From CAZJLP01 sp964546955 (GTDB lineage Bacteria > Verrucomicrobiota > Verrucomicrobiia > Opitutales > Opitutaceae), in NCBI GenBank assembly GCA_964546955.1, contig CAZJLP010000057.1, positions 1-31,599 of the forward strand: 31,599 bases of DNA, in the 5' to 3' direction. Below, in pieces: positions 7,459 to 15,783 of the stretch; position 1 is the stretch's first letter, and each line of letters begins with the position of its first letter. The notes under the pieces are model-generated. The model did no database searches. It was not told the origin of the DNA and saw nothing but the letters and a program-made list of their open reading frames with translations. A program made the translations under genes and the position numbers.

Positions 7459-8364
7459 GTGCGCCTCCAGCGTCAGTTAACGATCCTGGGAATCGTAGCT
7501 TGCGGGTTTCTCGCTCATACGGCGGCTGCGCTCTCTGTAGGCGCTGACCGTGAAGCGGTGCTCGCCGAGCTGGGAAAACCAACCTCAGCCGCAAAGCTCG
7601 GCAATCGCGAGATCCTCACGTATCCGAACAAAATCAGGATTGAGCTCATCGACGGCAGGGTCGCAAAAACAGAAGGCATTGTCGTCGACGATAGCCCCGC
7701 GCCTCCTTCGGCGCCGAGCGCCGTTGCAGTAGCCGAGCCGGAAAGCGCGCCCGCGCCAAAAACTCCCCCCGTCGCGGCAACGACGGCGCCCGCAACCAAA
7801 GCGCGGACCCCAGCCGTGTCATCTCCACCTCCGGCTTCAAAGGCAACGCCGCCGAAGAAGACGATGGATGAAGATGAGGACGACGCAGCCGACGCGGGTA
7901 ATCCCGTGGCTTCACTGGGCGATTTTCTAGAGAACGACGAGAAGCAGCGGGAGAAACAGGCGGTCCGAGAGAAAGCGGAGAAAGAGAGGTTGGCCGCCAT
8001 GCGTATTCCCATGCTGCTGGGCGAACTCGCCCTGCATCTCATCGTGACCTGCCTCGCGCTGAAACTTGCCTTCAAGATCTGGGAGCTCGACGCGTTTTTC
8101 ACCGGCTACCTCGCCATCGCGGGGATCGACTTCGGCCTGCGCCTCGCAATGGAGCTGGCGGGGCCGGTCACCGGTGGGCTCTCGGAGTGGCCATCCCTCC
8201 AAGCCGGGGTTTCCGGCCTGGTCCTGATCTTCACGATTCGACGATTCTGCTTCAACAAGGATTGGTTCGCCGCCGTTCGGGCCGCGGCCATCGTCAAAAT
8301 CGCGACTTTCTTCTTCTGGATGTTCGCGGCGATGGCGATCTTGAAGATGGTGTCGCTGGCCTGA
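7459..8364 (+). CDS. exported/membrane protein with BamE/SmpA-like segment, linker and C-terminal helices
   Basis: A 301-residue protein of no named family. It starts with GTG at 7459 and a signal-peptide-like stretch (about 1-25). Residues 26-75 (SVGADREAVLAELGKPTSAAKL, then LTYPNKIRIELIDGRV) resemble the small fold of SmpA/BamE-type lipoproteins: a modulator motif followed by a strand describing itself. A Pro/Ala-rich linker (80-125), an acidic run DEDEDD and a charged helix rich in Glu/Lys/Arg follow. The last 110 residues hold about four hydrophobic helices. The topology suggests an envelope-facing sensor domain joined to a membrane domain. Function is unknown. Confidence 0.7.
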   Translation: MRLQRQLTILGIVACGFLAHTAAALSVGADREAVLAELGKPTSAAKLGNREILTYPNKIRIELIDGRVAKTEGIVVDDSPAPPSAPSAVAVAEPESAPAPKTPPVAATTAPATKARTPAVSSPPPASKATPPKKTMDEDEDDAADAGNPVASLGDFLENDEKQREKQAVREKAEKERLAAMRIPMLLGELALHLIVTCLALKLAFKIWELDAFFTGYLAIAGIDFGLRLAMELAGPVTGGLSEWPSLQAGVSGLVLIFTIRRFCFNKDWFAAVRAAAIVKIATFFFWMFAAMAILKMVSLA

Positions 8365-8471
8365 ATTTCTGGAATCCGGCGGGCAGAGAGCGCGGGACGC
8401 TCCGTCAAGTTATAATCTCGTTTCCGGCGCGATTGGTTGCGTGAAACGGGAATCAGTTTTCACTTCGAAGC

Positions 8472-9347
8472 GTGGAAAACGACAGGCTCAGCATCGAACG
8501 CAAGAACGCCTTGCTGACCCTGCTCGACGACACCCAGCCCGCGATTCGCCAGGCACTGCTCAGCCACCTCCGCGATCAAGGCCCCGCCGCGCAGCAGTTC
8601 CTGCAGGAAGCAGTGGCCGGAAAAAATCGGGTCGTCGCGTGGCACGCGCGCTGGTTCCTGGAAGAGCTCAAATTCACGGATCCGGTCGCCGAATTCAAAG
8701 GCTTCATCCGGTCGCTCAATTACGAGTTGGAGACTGGCGCCTTGTTGCTCAGTCGAACGGTCTTTCCTCAGATCGACATCGGCAGCTGCTGCGAACAACT
8801 CGACGCCGTGGCGAACCGCTGCCGAGAGCTGATCGCCGAACCCATGACGGCTCGCGAAAAGTGCCGTGTGATAAATCGCGTGATGTTCCACGAATACGGC
8901 TTTCGCGGAAACCACGAACACTACACGGATCCGCTCAATAGCTTTCTCGACCAGGTTCTCAGCCGAAAAAAAGGCATTCCGATTTCCCTGAGCATCGTCT
9001 ACCTCCTGGTGGCGCAGCGCCTTGGCTTGGCGCTCGAACCCGTGGGGCTTCCGGGACATTTCGTCATCGGCTGCTACACGGAAGACGCACCTTTCTTCAT
9101 CGACGCTTTCGAGCAAGGTGTCTTCCGCAGCGCGGACGAAGTATTCTCCATCCTGCGATCTTATCATATCACGCCGAAGACGACGGATCTGGCACCCACT
9201 CCCGTGCGCGAAGTGCTTTGCCGCTGCTGTCGCAATCTGGTGAACCACTATCAGACTGCAGGCGACACCGACCGCTCCAAACTTTTCGCCGAATTCGTCG
9301 AGGAGTTCGATGCGACGTACGAGCGGCACGCGTCGGGAAAAGGCTGA
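8472..9347 (+). CDS. SirB1-family transglutaminase-fold protein
   Basis: A 291-residue SirB1/transglutaminase-like core-2 protein. Residues 1-75 look like short helical repeats (LLTLLDDTQPAIRQALLSHL). The core contains the family signature NRVMFHEYGFRGN, then YTDPLNSFLDQVLSRKKGIPISLSI, and VGLPGHFVIGC with the conserved His. The place of the usual transglutaminase Cys appears to be Ser in GIPISLSIVY, as in most members of this family, so it may not be an active peptidase. It starts with GTG at 8472. Members are found widely beside translation or tetratricopeptide genes; their function is unproven. A terminator hairpin overlaps its stop codon. Confidence 0.82.
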   Translation: MENDRLSIERKNALLTLLDDTQPAIRQALLSHLRDQGPAAQQFLQEAVAGKNRVVAWHARWFLEELKFTDPVAEFKGFIRSLNYELETGALLLSRTVFPQIDIGSCCEQLDAVANRCRELIAEPMTAREKCRVINRVMFHEYGFRGNHEHYTDPLNSFLDQVLSRKKGIPISLSIVYLLVAQRLGLALEPVGLPGHFVIGCYTEDAPFFIDAFEQGVFRSADEVFSILRSYHITPKTTDLAPTPVREVLCRCCRNLVNHYQTAGDTDRSKLFAEFVEEFDATYERHASGKG

Positions 9348-9372
9348 ACGCTCCTCGCGGAGCGTTCATTTC
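9345..9372 (+). terminator. terminator hairpin overlapping the stop codon
   Basis: TGAACGCTCC (9345-9354) pairs with GGAGCGTTCA (9359-9368) around a TCGC tetraloop, followed by TTTCTC. The stem begins with the TGA stop of the preceding gene, so the stop codon is itself part of the hairpin. Confidence 0.7.
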
Positions 9373-9517
9373 TCATTCCTCATTGCTCGTTGGGCCATTT
9401 GCGCACGCGTGGCGCGATGCAAGTGGAACGATGGCCTGACTTGGTCTCGCTCTCGAGGCCGTCCGATCCTCTTCTCCAACACAGGACCGCCGCTCGGTCC
9501 AACGAGCAATGAGGAAT
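9371..9517. repeat. inverted-repeat element with heptamer-structured ends
   Basis: A perfect 19-bp inverted repeat, 9375-9393 with 9499-9517 (attcctcattgctcgttgg), bounds a 143-base unit. The left end reads as three 7-bp units (TCTCATT, CCTCATT, GCTCGTT) and the right arm is the complement. The 105-base interior is not related in sequence to the interiors of the elements at 7216 and 10538. No transposase frame is present; it looks like a non-autonomous element or a folded RNA. Confidence 0.7.
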
Positions 9518-9555
9518 CCTCCGCCGGCAGCCTTCAACCGTTTGATCGTTGCTTC

Positions 9556-9590
9556 TAAGCAATAAGCAATAAGCAATAAGCGGTAAGCAA
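9556..9590 (+). repeat. five tandem heptamers abutting the aroE start codon
   Basis: Five 7-bp units in a row (TAAGCAA three times, TAAGCGG once, TAAGCAA once) end exactly on the A of the ATG at 9590. They replace the usual ribosome binding site, and none is visible. TTGCTT/AAGCAA can also form a small hairpin at 9549-9562. Confidence 0.85.
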
Positions 9591-10516
9591 TGAGCGACCG
9601 CCACGCCGACCCCGTCCTCACCCTATCCGATCTGGAGCGCTGGTCCTTCCCTGGGACGGCCTTGGCGGTCCTGGGGCATCCGATCAAGCATTCGATCAGT
9701 CCCGCCATGCAGAACGCGGCGCTCGCGCGCATGGCAACCTCAGACACCCGCTTTTCTTCCTGGAGCTATTTCCGCTTCGACGTACCTCCGCAGGAACTGC
9801 CGGCTGCGTTGAAGTTGTTTCACGCCAAAGGATTTTTCGGACTCAATCTCACGGTCCCACACAAGATCATCGCCTTCGATGAGGTGACCGAAATCGATGC
9901 GGCCGCGCGACCGATTGGCGCCGTGAATACCTTGCGTCGTACGGAACTTGGTTGGCGCGGCTTCAACACCGACGGCTACGGTCTCGCCACCGCGCTTCGT
10001 GAAGGGCTGGGCGCTCGCTTGCAGAGCAGCCATGTGCTTCTTCTCGGCGCGGGGGGGGCTGCGCGCGGCGCAGCGGTGGAATGCCTCCAACAACGGTGCG
10101 CGTCGTTGACGATCGCGAATCGCACGCGCGCCAATCTTGACGCTTTGCTCGCGGCATTGGCCCCCGTGCGGGGCGCCATTCCTGTCACCGGCATCGATCC
10201 CTACTCGCCTCCTCCCAATCTCCAGCCGGGATCAATCGTGATCAACGCCACCTCCGCCGGCCTGAGCGAGGCGGATGAACCGCCTCTCGATCTCTCGCGC
10301 GTTCCCCCGGCCATTGGAGTGTACGACATGATTTACAACCCGCCCCGAACCCGGCTGCTTCGGCAAGCTGACGCTCTCGGCATCCCGGCGGCCAACGGAC
10401 TTTCGATGCTCGTCCACCAAGGCGCGCGCGCCTTGGAAATCTGGAGCGAAACCGTGGTGCCGATCGACGCCATGCGCACCGCGGCGGAAGCCGCGATGGG
10501 CGGGCCCAGTCAGTAG
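9590..10516 (+). CDS. aroE: shikimate dehydrogenase
   Basis: A 308-residue NADPH-dependent shikimate 5-dehydrogenase, which reduces 3-dehydroshikimate in the chorismate pathway. The substrate domain has GHPIKHSISPAMQNAA and NLTVPHK with the catalytic Lys92. RPIGAVNTL and GFNTDGYG (the Asp paired with Lys92) are intact. The nucleotide loop is LLGAGGAARGAA, and the C-terminal motif is DMIYNPPRTRLLRQA ... GLSMLVHQGARALEIW. It is slightly longer than E. coli AroE, with an N-terminal extension of about 18 residues. The start ATG at 9590 directly follows the heptamer repeats, so translation may be weak or leaderless. A palindromic element follows the stop. Confidence 0.96.
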   Translation: MSDRHADPVLTLSDLERWSFPGTALAVLGHPIKHSISPAMQNAALARMATSDTRFSSWSYFRFDVPPQELPAALKLFHAKGFFGLNLTVPHKIIAFDEVTEIDAAARPIGAVNTLRRTELGWRGFNTDGYGLATALREGLGARLQSSHVLLLGAGGAARGAAVECLQQRCASLTIANRTRANLDALLAALAPVRGAIPVTGIDPYSPPPNLQPGSIVINATSAGLSEADEPPLDLSRVPPAIGVYDMIYNPPRTRLLRQADALGIPAANGLSMLVHQGARALEIWSETVVPIDAMRTAAEAAMGGPSQ

Positions 10517-10537
10517 CTGGGCGGCTGAGCATTCAAA

Positions 10538-10725
10538 GCTGGGAGTCGGGAGTTCGGGAGTCCGGAATGTGAGGCGCATTCCGGTTTGTCATCCTAGAGC
10601 GCAGCGAAGGATCCAGTTCGATGCAGCCGACGGAAGCTAAGTGGATCCTTCGCTGCGCTCTAGGATGACAAACGCTGACTGAACCAGTCCCACCTGTTAT
10701 AGGCTCGACTCAGCTCTCAGCCCCC
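10538..10725. repeat. palindromic intergenic element, copy 2
   Basis: Homologous to the element at 7216-7403 over its whole length. The core is a perfect 31-bp inverted repeat, 10585-10615 with 10642-10672, around a 26-base loop that shares gttcg.tgc.gccgacg with copy 1. A hairpin precedes it (10562-10569/10577-10584, stem CCGGAATG) whose sequence differs from copy 1 while the pairing is kept. The left edge has repeats of the unit CGGGAGT and the right edge reads as two heptamers in the opposite strand (GCTGAGA-GCTGAGT). It lies just after the aroE stop. Confidence 0.85.
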
Positions 10726-10777
10726 CGCGGGCAGTTGACATCCAGGCGCTGCGCGGGCGTCATTATGTGCATCGCAC

Positions 10778-11683
10778 ATGGGCCCTTACGCCGAACTCAA
10801 CGCCCTCTACCCATGGTTATATCCCGCCTTCGTTTTCCTTTTCGGCGCGATGATCGGCAGTTTCCTCAACGTCTGCATCTACCGAATTCCGAAAGGGAAA
10901 TCGATCGTGCGGCCCGGCTCCCAGTGCGCCTGCGGCCAGCCCATCGCGTGGTATAACAACCTGCCGATTCTGAGTTGGTTTCTCCTGCGTGGCAAAGCTC
11001 GCTGCTGCGGACAGGCCTACTCGTTTCGCTATCCGCTGGTCGAACTTCTGACGGCGTCCCTCTTCCTCTTGTGCTGGATTCTTTTCCCCGCGGGCAAAGC
11101 AGTCTGCGGCTGGGTGCTCGTCAGCGCATTGATTTGCGCGACCTTCATCGACCTCGACACGCTCGAGATTCCAGACGTCTTCAGCGTGGGGCTCGGCGTG
11201 GTGGGTGTCATCCTCTCTTTCGCGGTGCCCGAGCTCCATGGCGAATTCCATGAATTTTTCTTGATGGCCAGTATTCGCTCCGGCGCGACCTCCTTACAGG
11301 GATTGTTCATCGGCGCCGGATTGGTCCTGTGGATTGCGGTCATCGCCTACGCGCTCTTGAAAAAGGACGCGATGGGCATTGGCGACGTCAAACTCGTCGG
11401 AGCCATCGGAGCGTTTTGCGGCTGGCAGGGCACCCTCACCACGGTCTTCGGCGGCGCCGTGCTCGGCACGGCGTGGTTCATCGGTGCGCTCATCTGGCAA
11501 AAGAGCACCGGCAAAAAAATCAAACTCCGTCCGCTGGAAGAGGGTGAAAAGGCGAGCGATCTCAGCCTGCACGCCGCCGTGCCTTATGGGCCCATGCTCG
11601 CCATCGCCGGCCTCTGCCACTTCTTTTTCCTTCACCGCTGGGTCAGCGCGTACTTCGGGGAGTTACAGGCATTGATGAAGTAA
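10778..11683 (+). CDS. prepilin peptidase (PilD/GspO/TadV type A24)
   Basis: A 301-residue polytopic inner-membrane aspartic peptidase that cuts and often N-methylates type IV pilin or type II secretion pseudopilin leaders. The N-terminal domain has GSFLNVCIYRIPKG, then the cysteine-containing CACGQP ... NLPILSW ... GKARCCG segment that stands for the zinc-binding region. The catalytic aspartates are Asp125 in FIDLDTLEIPD and Asp203 in GIGDVKL. About eight hydrophobic helices are seen. There is a larger loop (about 240-260) before the last helices. No pilin or secretion genes are next to it, which is common for pilD. ATG at 10778 is chosen because the conserved core starts soon after it. Confidence 0.93.
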   Translation: MGPYAELNALYPWLYPAFVFLFGAMIGSFLNVCIYRIPKGKSIVRPGSQCACGQPIAWYNNLPILSWFLLRGKARCCGQAYSFRYPLVELLTASLFLLCWILFPAGKAVCGWVLVSALICATFIDLDTLEIPDVFSVGLGVVGVILSFAVPELHGEFHEFFLMASIRSGATSLQGLFIGAGLVLWIAVIAYALLKKDAMGIGDVKLVGAIGAFCGWQGTLTTVFGGAVLGTAWFIGALIWQKSTGKKIKLRPLEEGEKASDLSLHAAVPYGPMLAIAGLCHFFFLHRWVSAYFGELQALMK

Positions 11684-11713
11684 ACGGAAGAGTGCGAAGT
11701 TCGGCCATCGGCT

Positions 11714-13870
11714 ATGTCCTTAAAGTACGCCCTCCTGCTCCTTACGCTGCTCGTCAGCGACGCGGTCGCCTCTCGCACCTGGGAAGTCTACAACGGCAGC
11801 CCGGAGGCGACCAAGTACTCGTCCTGTGACCAGATCACACGCGAGAACGTGACCCGACTCCGACCGGCCTGGACCTACCGCAGCGGTGACATGCCGGAGT
11901 CGGGCGCGAGGGGCGCGTCCAATCGACTTTCTCGTCTACAGACGAATCCAATCGTGATTCGGGACACAATGTACGTGCTGGCGCAAAGTAACAAAATCGT
12001 CGCTCTAAATGCGGCGACCGGACGAGAGGTTTGGGTTCATCAATCGGCCGCCCCCGGCCGGTCAGCGCTGCGCGGCTTGATGTATTGGGAATCTACCAGC
12101 AGATCGGAACGCCGTGTCCTCTTTACCGTCGGCGCCCAGCTTCTAGCGATCGACGCCGGCACAGGACAATCCATACCCACGTTCGGCCAGGACGGCGCCG
12201 TCACCCTCTACGTCGACCGAAACTCAGCCCGCACCGCCGGTGCGCCGTCGCCCGGCATCATATTTGAAGATCTAGTCATTATGGGATCGGTGGTAGGCGA
12301 GATGTACGGCGGCGCACCGGGAAACGTTCGAGCCTACGATGTACGGAGCGGCGAGTTGCGCTGGGTTTTCCGAACAATCCCCCACCCCGGCGAATTCGGC
12401 CATGAAACGTGGCCCAAGGAAGCTTGGCGGTACAGCGGAGGTGCCAACGTGTGGGGTGCGTTCAGTCTGGACGTGAAGCGTGGCCTCGTCTTTGCGCCAA
12501 CTGGTTCGCCGAGCTACGATTTTTACGGAGCCGATCGCAAGGGGCAGAATCTTTTCGGAAACTGCGTGCTTGCCCTGGACGCGCGCACGGGTGAGCGAAA
12601 ATGGCACTATCAGGTCGTCCATCACGATCTCTGGGACTACGACCTCAGCGCACAGCCCTTGCTCGCGACGCTCAACCGCGAAGGCAAAGCGGTCGACGTC
12701 GTGATTCAGGTGACTAAACACGGGTTCATTTTTGTGCTCGATCGCGACACGGGGATACCTGTGTTCCCGGTGGAAGAACGCCCCGTGCCGAAGTCCGATG
12801 TCCCGGGCGAAGAAGCTTGGCCGACCCAGCCTTTTCCCCTCAAACCTGCCTCCGTTTCGCGGCATCATCTGACGGTCGAGGACCTCACGCCGTTTCCCGA
12901 CGAGCCCGAACGCGCCGCTCTTCGCGAGAAGTTCTTGAGCGCGCGCCACGAAGGCCTTTTCACGCCCCCATCCACTCGCGGTACTGTCGTGTCGCCGGGC
13001 CATAACGGAGGGCCCCTCTGGGGCGGCGGAGCCTTCGATCCACGGACAAGCAGGCTGTACGTTTCCTCCCACGATCAACCGAGCTACTTCAAGCTCACTT
13101 CGATTTCGAACGCGACGCCCACCACTCCGCTTGCTCGCGGTCGCCAACTCTATCGCACCACGTGCGCCACGTGTCATGGCAACACCGGGCAAGGTGTGCA
13201 GGAAATACTAGGACCCCTCCTCGCTGGATCCGCGGAAGAACCCGAGTCGATTGATCTTCGGCCGACCGCGTTATCCTCAAGCATCGCGCGCCTTACCGCT
13301 CCACAATTTGCCGATATTGTGCGGCACGGAAAAAACCGGATGCCCGGGTCTCAACTGAGCGATGCGGAAATTGAGCTGCTCCATGATTACGTGCGTCAGA
13401 TCGAAACTCCCATCGCCCAACAGGACGAGTCTTCCGACCCGAGCAAGGAACTCCGATTTACAACGCCGTGGGCTTTTTTCCGAGATCGCTCCGAGCTGCC
13501 CGCCATCAAGCCACCGTGGGGCAAGTTGACCGCCATCGATATGATAACAGGCGAAACGAAATGGGAGCAGCTCCACGGAGCAGAAAAGCAGCTTGCCGAC
13601 AGGGGACTAAGCTCCGGCCACAAATATTTAAAAGGCGGACCTGTTGTCACGGCGGGCGGACTGATCTTCATGGCCGGCACCGACGATCGCCGTATCCGTG
13701 CTTATGATTCGAGCTCCGGCAATTTTTTATGGGAGGGCGAGCTGCCTCACTCTTCCGCCGCCATTCCCGCCGTGTACGAGGTGGGCGGGCGTCAATTCGT
13801 AGCGATTTCCGCCATGGCTGACCGCGGGGAGTCACCCGGCGATGCCATTGTCGCGTTTGCCCTGCCGTGA
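11714..13870 (+). CDS. PQQ-dependent dehydrogenase with inserted cytochrome c domain
   Basis: A 718-residue exported quinoprotein. A signal peptide (about 1-19) is followed by an eight-bladed propeller (TWEVYNGSPEATKYS at the start, then repeats such as IVALNAATGREVWVH, VRAYDVRSGELRWVF, VLALDARTGERKWHYQ, with HHDLWDYD). A heme c site CATCH (Cys484, Cys487, His488), with a likely Met ligand in KNRMPGSQLSD, sits between blades rather than at the C-terminus, after which the propeller resumes (GKLTAIDMITGETKWE). This layout matches membrane-associated or soluble glucose/alcohol quinoprotein relatives. It would oxidise a sugar or alcohol in the periplasm and pass electrons through heme. No pqq synthesis genes are here; the substrate is unknown. 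Confidence 0.9.
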   Translation: MSLKYALLLLTLLVSDAVASRTWEVYNGSPEATKYSSCDQITRENVTRLRPAWTYRSGDMPESGARGASNRLSRLQTNPIVIRDTMYVLAQSNKIVALNAATGREVWVHQSAAPGRSALRGLMYWESTSRSERRVLFTVGAQLLAIDAGTGQSIPTFGQDGAVTLYVDRNSARTAGAPSPGIIFEDLVIMGSVVGEMYGGAPGNVRAYDVRSGELRWVFRTIPHPGEFGHETWPKEAWRYSGGANVWGAFSLDVKRGLVFAPTGSPSYDFYGADRKGQNLFGNCVLALDARTGERKWHYQVVHHDLWDYDLSAQPLLATLNREGKAVDVVIQVTKHGFIFVLDRDTGIPVFPVEERPVPKSDVPGEEAWPTQPFPLKPASVSRHHLTVEDLTPFPDEPERAALREKFLSARHEGLFTPPSTRGTVVSPGHNGGPLWGGGAFDPRTSRLYVSSHDQPSYFKLTSISNATPTTPLARGRQLYRTTCATCHGNTGQGVQEILGPLLAGSAEEPESIDLRPTALSSSIARLTAPQFADIVRHGKNRMPGSQLSDAEIELLHDYVRQIETPIAQQDESSDPSKELRFTTPWAFFRDRSELPAIKPPWGKLTAIDMITGETKWEQLHGAEKQLADRGLSSGHKYLKGGPVVTAGGLIFMAGTDDRRIRAYDSSSGNFLWEGELPHSSAAIPAVYEVGGRQFVAISAMADRGESPGDAIVAFALP

Positions 13871-14056
13871 GAGACATGGCGCGAGCAAAAGTATGCGAGG
13901 CGGCCTCACTAAGCGTCGAAGCGGAGGCCTTGCGCTCCCGTCGCCGCGTATCGTCGGCTATAAGTCGGGGCTTGGCCGTACACGCTCAGCGAGAGACCGC
14001 CTCCTTCCCCTCCGTCATGGGCTTCTCGATTGACGGAGTGGCCTTCAAATCATGCG

Positions 14057-15550
14057 ATGGCCACGACCATGAGTGACCCCAGCATCCTGCCTGTTTTTCA
14101 CGTCGTCGGGTTCACGGGTCACCGTCAGCTTGCCGAGCCGCAAGGGGTTGCCCGCGCGATCGGCGCCGAACTGCTTCGCCTCAAGACAAGCGCCGCCGGG
14201 GAGTGGATCGCGCTTTCTTCCGTGGCGGTCGGAGGGGACCATCTCTTCGTCAGGGAAACGCAGAAGCACGGTCTAGTCTGGCACGCCATCCTTCCCCTCC
14301 CGAAAGCGGAGTTTCGTTCGGATTTTTCCTCAGACGAATGGACAGCCGCCGAAGAGGTTCTGACCCAAGCCGAGCAAGTCCGAGTCATCAGCGAGAATGG
14401 GTCGCGCGAAGACGCCTACCTGGACTGCGGTATGGAAACGGTAAACGGATGCGACGTGCTTTTGGCCGTCTGGGACGGCGAGCCGGCCCGCGGCAAGGGA
14501 GGCACAGCGGATGTGGTCGAGTACGCCCGATCACTCGGCAAACCGCTCATCGTGATCGATGCCAAGTCATTCGCAGTGACTCGGCTGCACTTCGAAACCT
14601 TCGAACCGGACGACGCCACCCTCAAAAATCTAAACGCCCTTCCCTCCGCGTCCTCCGGTTGGGGAGAAAATCCGTTCAAGGCCCCCGCTGCGATTTTCGC
14701 GTTCCAGCAAAAATGCGACTTCGCCGCGAGTCGCGGCGCTCCCCATTTTCGGCGGCTGATCGTGTTCACCGTGATGCTCCACGTGATCGCGACGTTGCTC
14801 GCGGCTGCCGCTCTCTCCTACGATCTGCACTGGCTGCTCCTGCCCTGGTTGAAACTGCTCTGTCTGGCCGGCGCCCTTGGCGTGGCGTTGCTGCTGCGGC
14901 ATCATCATCATTCGCTCCGAAGTTGGGTGCGCTGTCGGCTCGCCGCTGAATTCTGCCGTTCCGCCTTGGCGACCTGGGGCCTGCCGCGCGCGACTCCGCT
15001 CTTTGAGGAAAATCATGTGAAGGAGGCGCGGGGATTGATGCGCACGTTGCAAGTGATGCATGGCCGCTCCGCGGCAGCCGAGCCTGTGCCGATCGACGAA
15101 TTTCGCCGGCTTTATCTGGAAAAGCGGATCGACGATCAGCTCGCGTACTATCGCGGGCAGGAGGCTCGGGCGTTGCCGCAATTCCGCCGGCTAAAGCTCG
15201 GGTTCTGGATCGCGACGATTCTGGCGCTTGTTTGCACGTTGAGTTACGCTGTTAGCCACACCGCGCATGGCGCGGTACCAGACTCCGTCGCGATGACGGT
15301 CTTCTACTTCCTGCCCATTTTCCTCCCGGTCCTAGCAGCCTCTTTCATCTCGCTGATTTCAATCAACGACCTCCAACGACGCGTCGCTCGCTACCGCGAA
15401 ATGCAGGTCGTCCTCGAAGACAGCCGCAAACGCGTCAATTTCTGCCAAACCTGGAACAGCCTCGAACGCATCGTCCTGCGCACCGAGCGCGCCCTCCGCC
15501 AGGAAATGCTCGAGTGGCACTCCGTCACGAGCTTCACCGAGTCGCATTGA
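14057..15550 (+). CDS. SLOG-domain protein with four membrane helices (SLATT-like)
   Basis: A 497-residue protein. Residues 12-170 form a Rossmannoid SLOG/LOG-type nucleotide-binding domain: VVGFTGHRQL at the start, AVGGDHLFVRETQKHG, then AILPLPKAEF, GCDVLLAVWDGEPARGKGGTADVVEYA and GKPLIVID. Helices at about 235-253 and 260-280 form one hairpin and 381-400 and 412-436 a second. The first is followed by a conserved-looking amphipathic segment (CRLAAEFCRSALATWGLP), as in SLATT two-helix domains. SLOG-SLATT proteins were predicted from comparative genomics to sense nucleotide signals and open membrane pores in conflict systems. Start choice is uncertain: TTG 14030, ATG 14057 and ATG 14069 are in frame. 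It stands alone, with no nucleotide cyclase beside it. Confidence 0.7.
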   Translation: MATTMSDPSILPVFHVVGFTGHRQLAEPQGVARAIGAELLRLKTSAAGEWIALSSVAVGGDHLFVRETQKHGLVWHAILPLPKAEFRSDFSSDEWTAAEEVLTQAEQVRVISENGSREDAYLDCGMETVNGCDVLLAVWDGEPARGKGGTADVVEYARSLGKPLIVIDAKSFAVTRLHFETFEPDDATLKNLNALPSASSGWGENPFKAPAAIFAFQQKCDFAASRGAPHFRRLIVFTVMLHVIATLLAAAALSYDLHWLLLPWLKLLCLAGALGVALLLRHHHHSLRSWVRCRLAAEFCRSALATWGLPRATPLFEENHVKEARGLMRTLQVMHGRSAAAEPVPIDEFRRLYLEKRIDDQLAYYRGQEARALPQFRRLKLGFWIATILALVCTLSYAVSHTAHGAVPDSVAMTVFYFLPIFLPVLAASFISLISINDLQRRVARYREMQVVLEDSRKRVNFCQTWNSLERIVLRTERALRQEMLEWHSVTSFTESH

Positions 15551-15783
15551 GTTGCCACACGCGACTTGGGCGGAGTTCGCGACCCGCTCTCAACTGTTCC
15601 GAACGGATCAAAAGGCAGGGCGAGGCCTCTGGCCGAGCCGTGGGTGGTCTCGACTGCAGTGTTCAGCAGCAAGGTCATACGACCCAAATGCCTGGCAACG
15701 GTCATCTGCGAATCACCCCACAACCGACGACGGCTCGGCGGGGCTCGATCTCGAACGAGCCTTAGGCGTCGCCCTGACCGGCC
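15551..15783. other. convergent spacer with degenerate repeat and hairpin
   Basis: This region between two convergent genes has a degenerate repeat (15616-15640, cagggcgaggcct...) related to that near 3124. It also has a 6-bp hairpin GGCTCG/CGAGCC around 15743-15763 that could end transcripts from both sides. No gene is seen. Confidence 0.4.

Noticed and set aside
10735..10777. TTGACA as -35 box before the prepilin peptidase gene
   Set aside because: No -10 box at 16-18 bases; the nearest AT-rich hexamer is about 20 bases away.
14203..14949. 248-codon plus-strand frame inside the SLOG gene
   Set aside because: Arg-rich out-of-frame shadow of the SLOG coding region.
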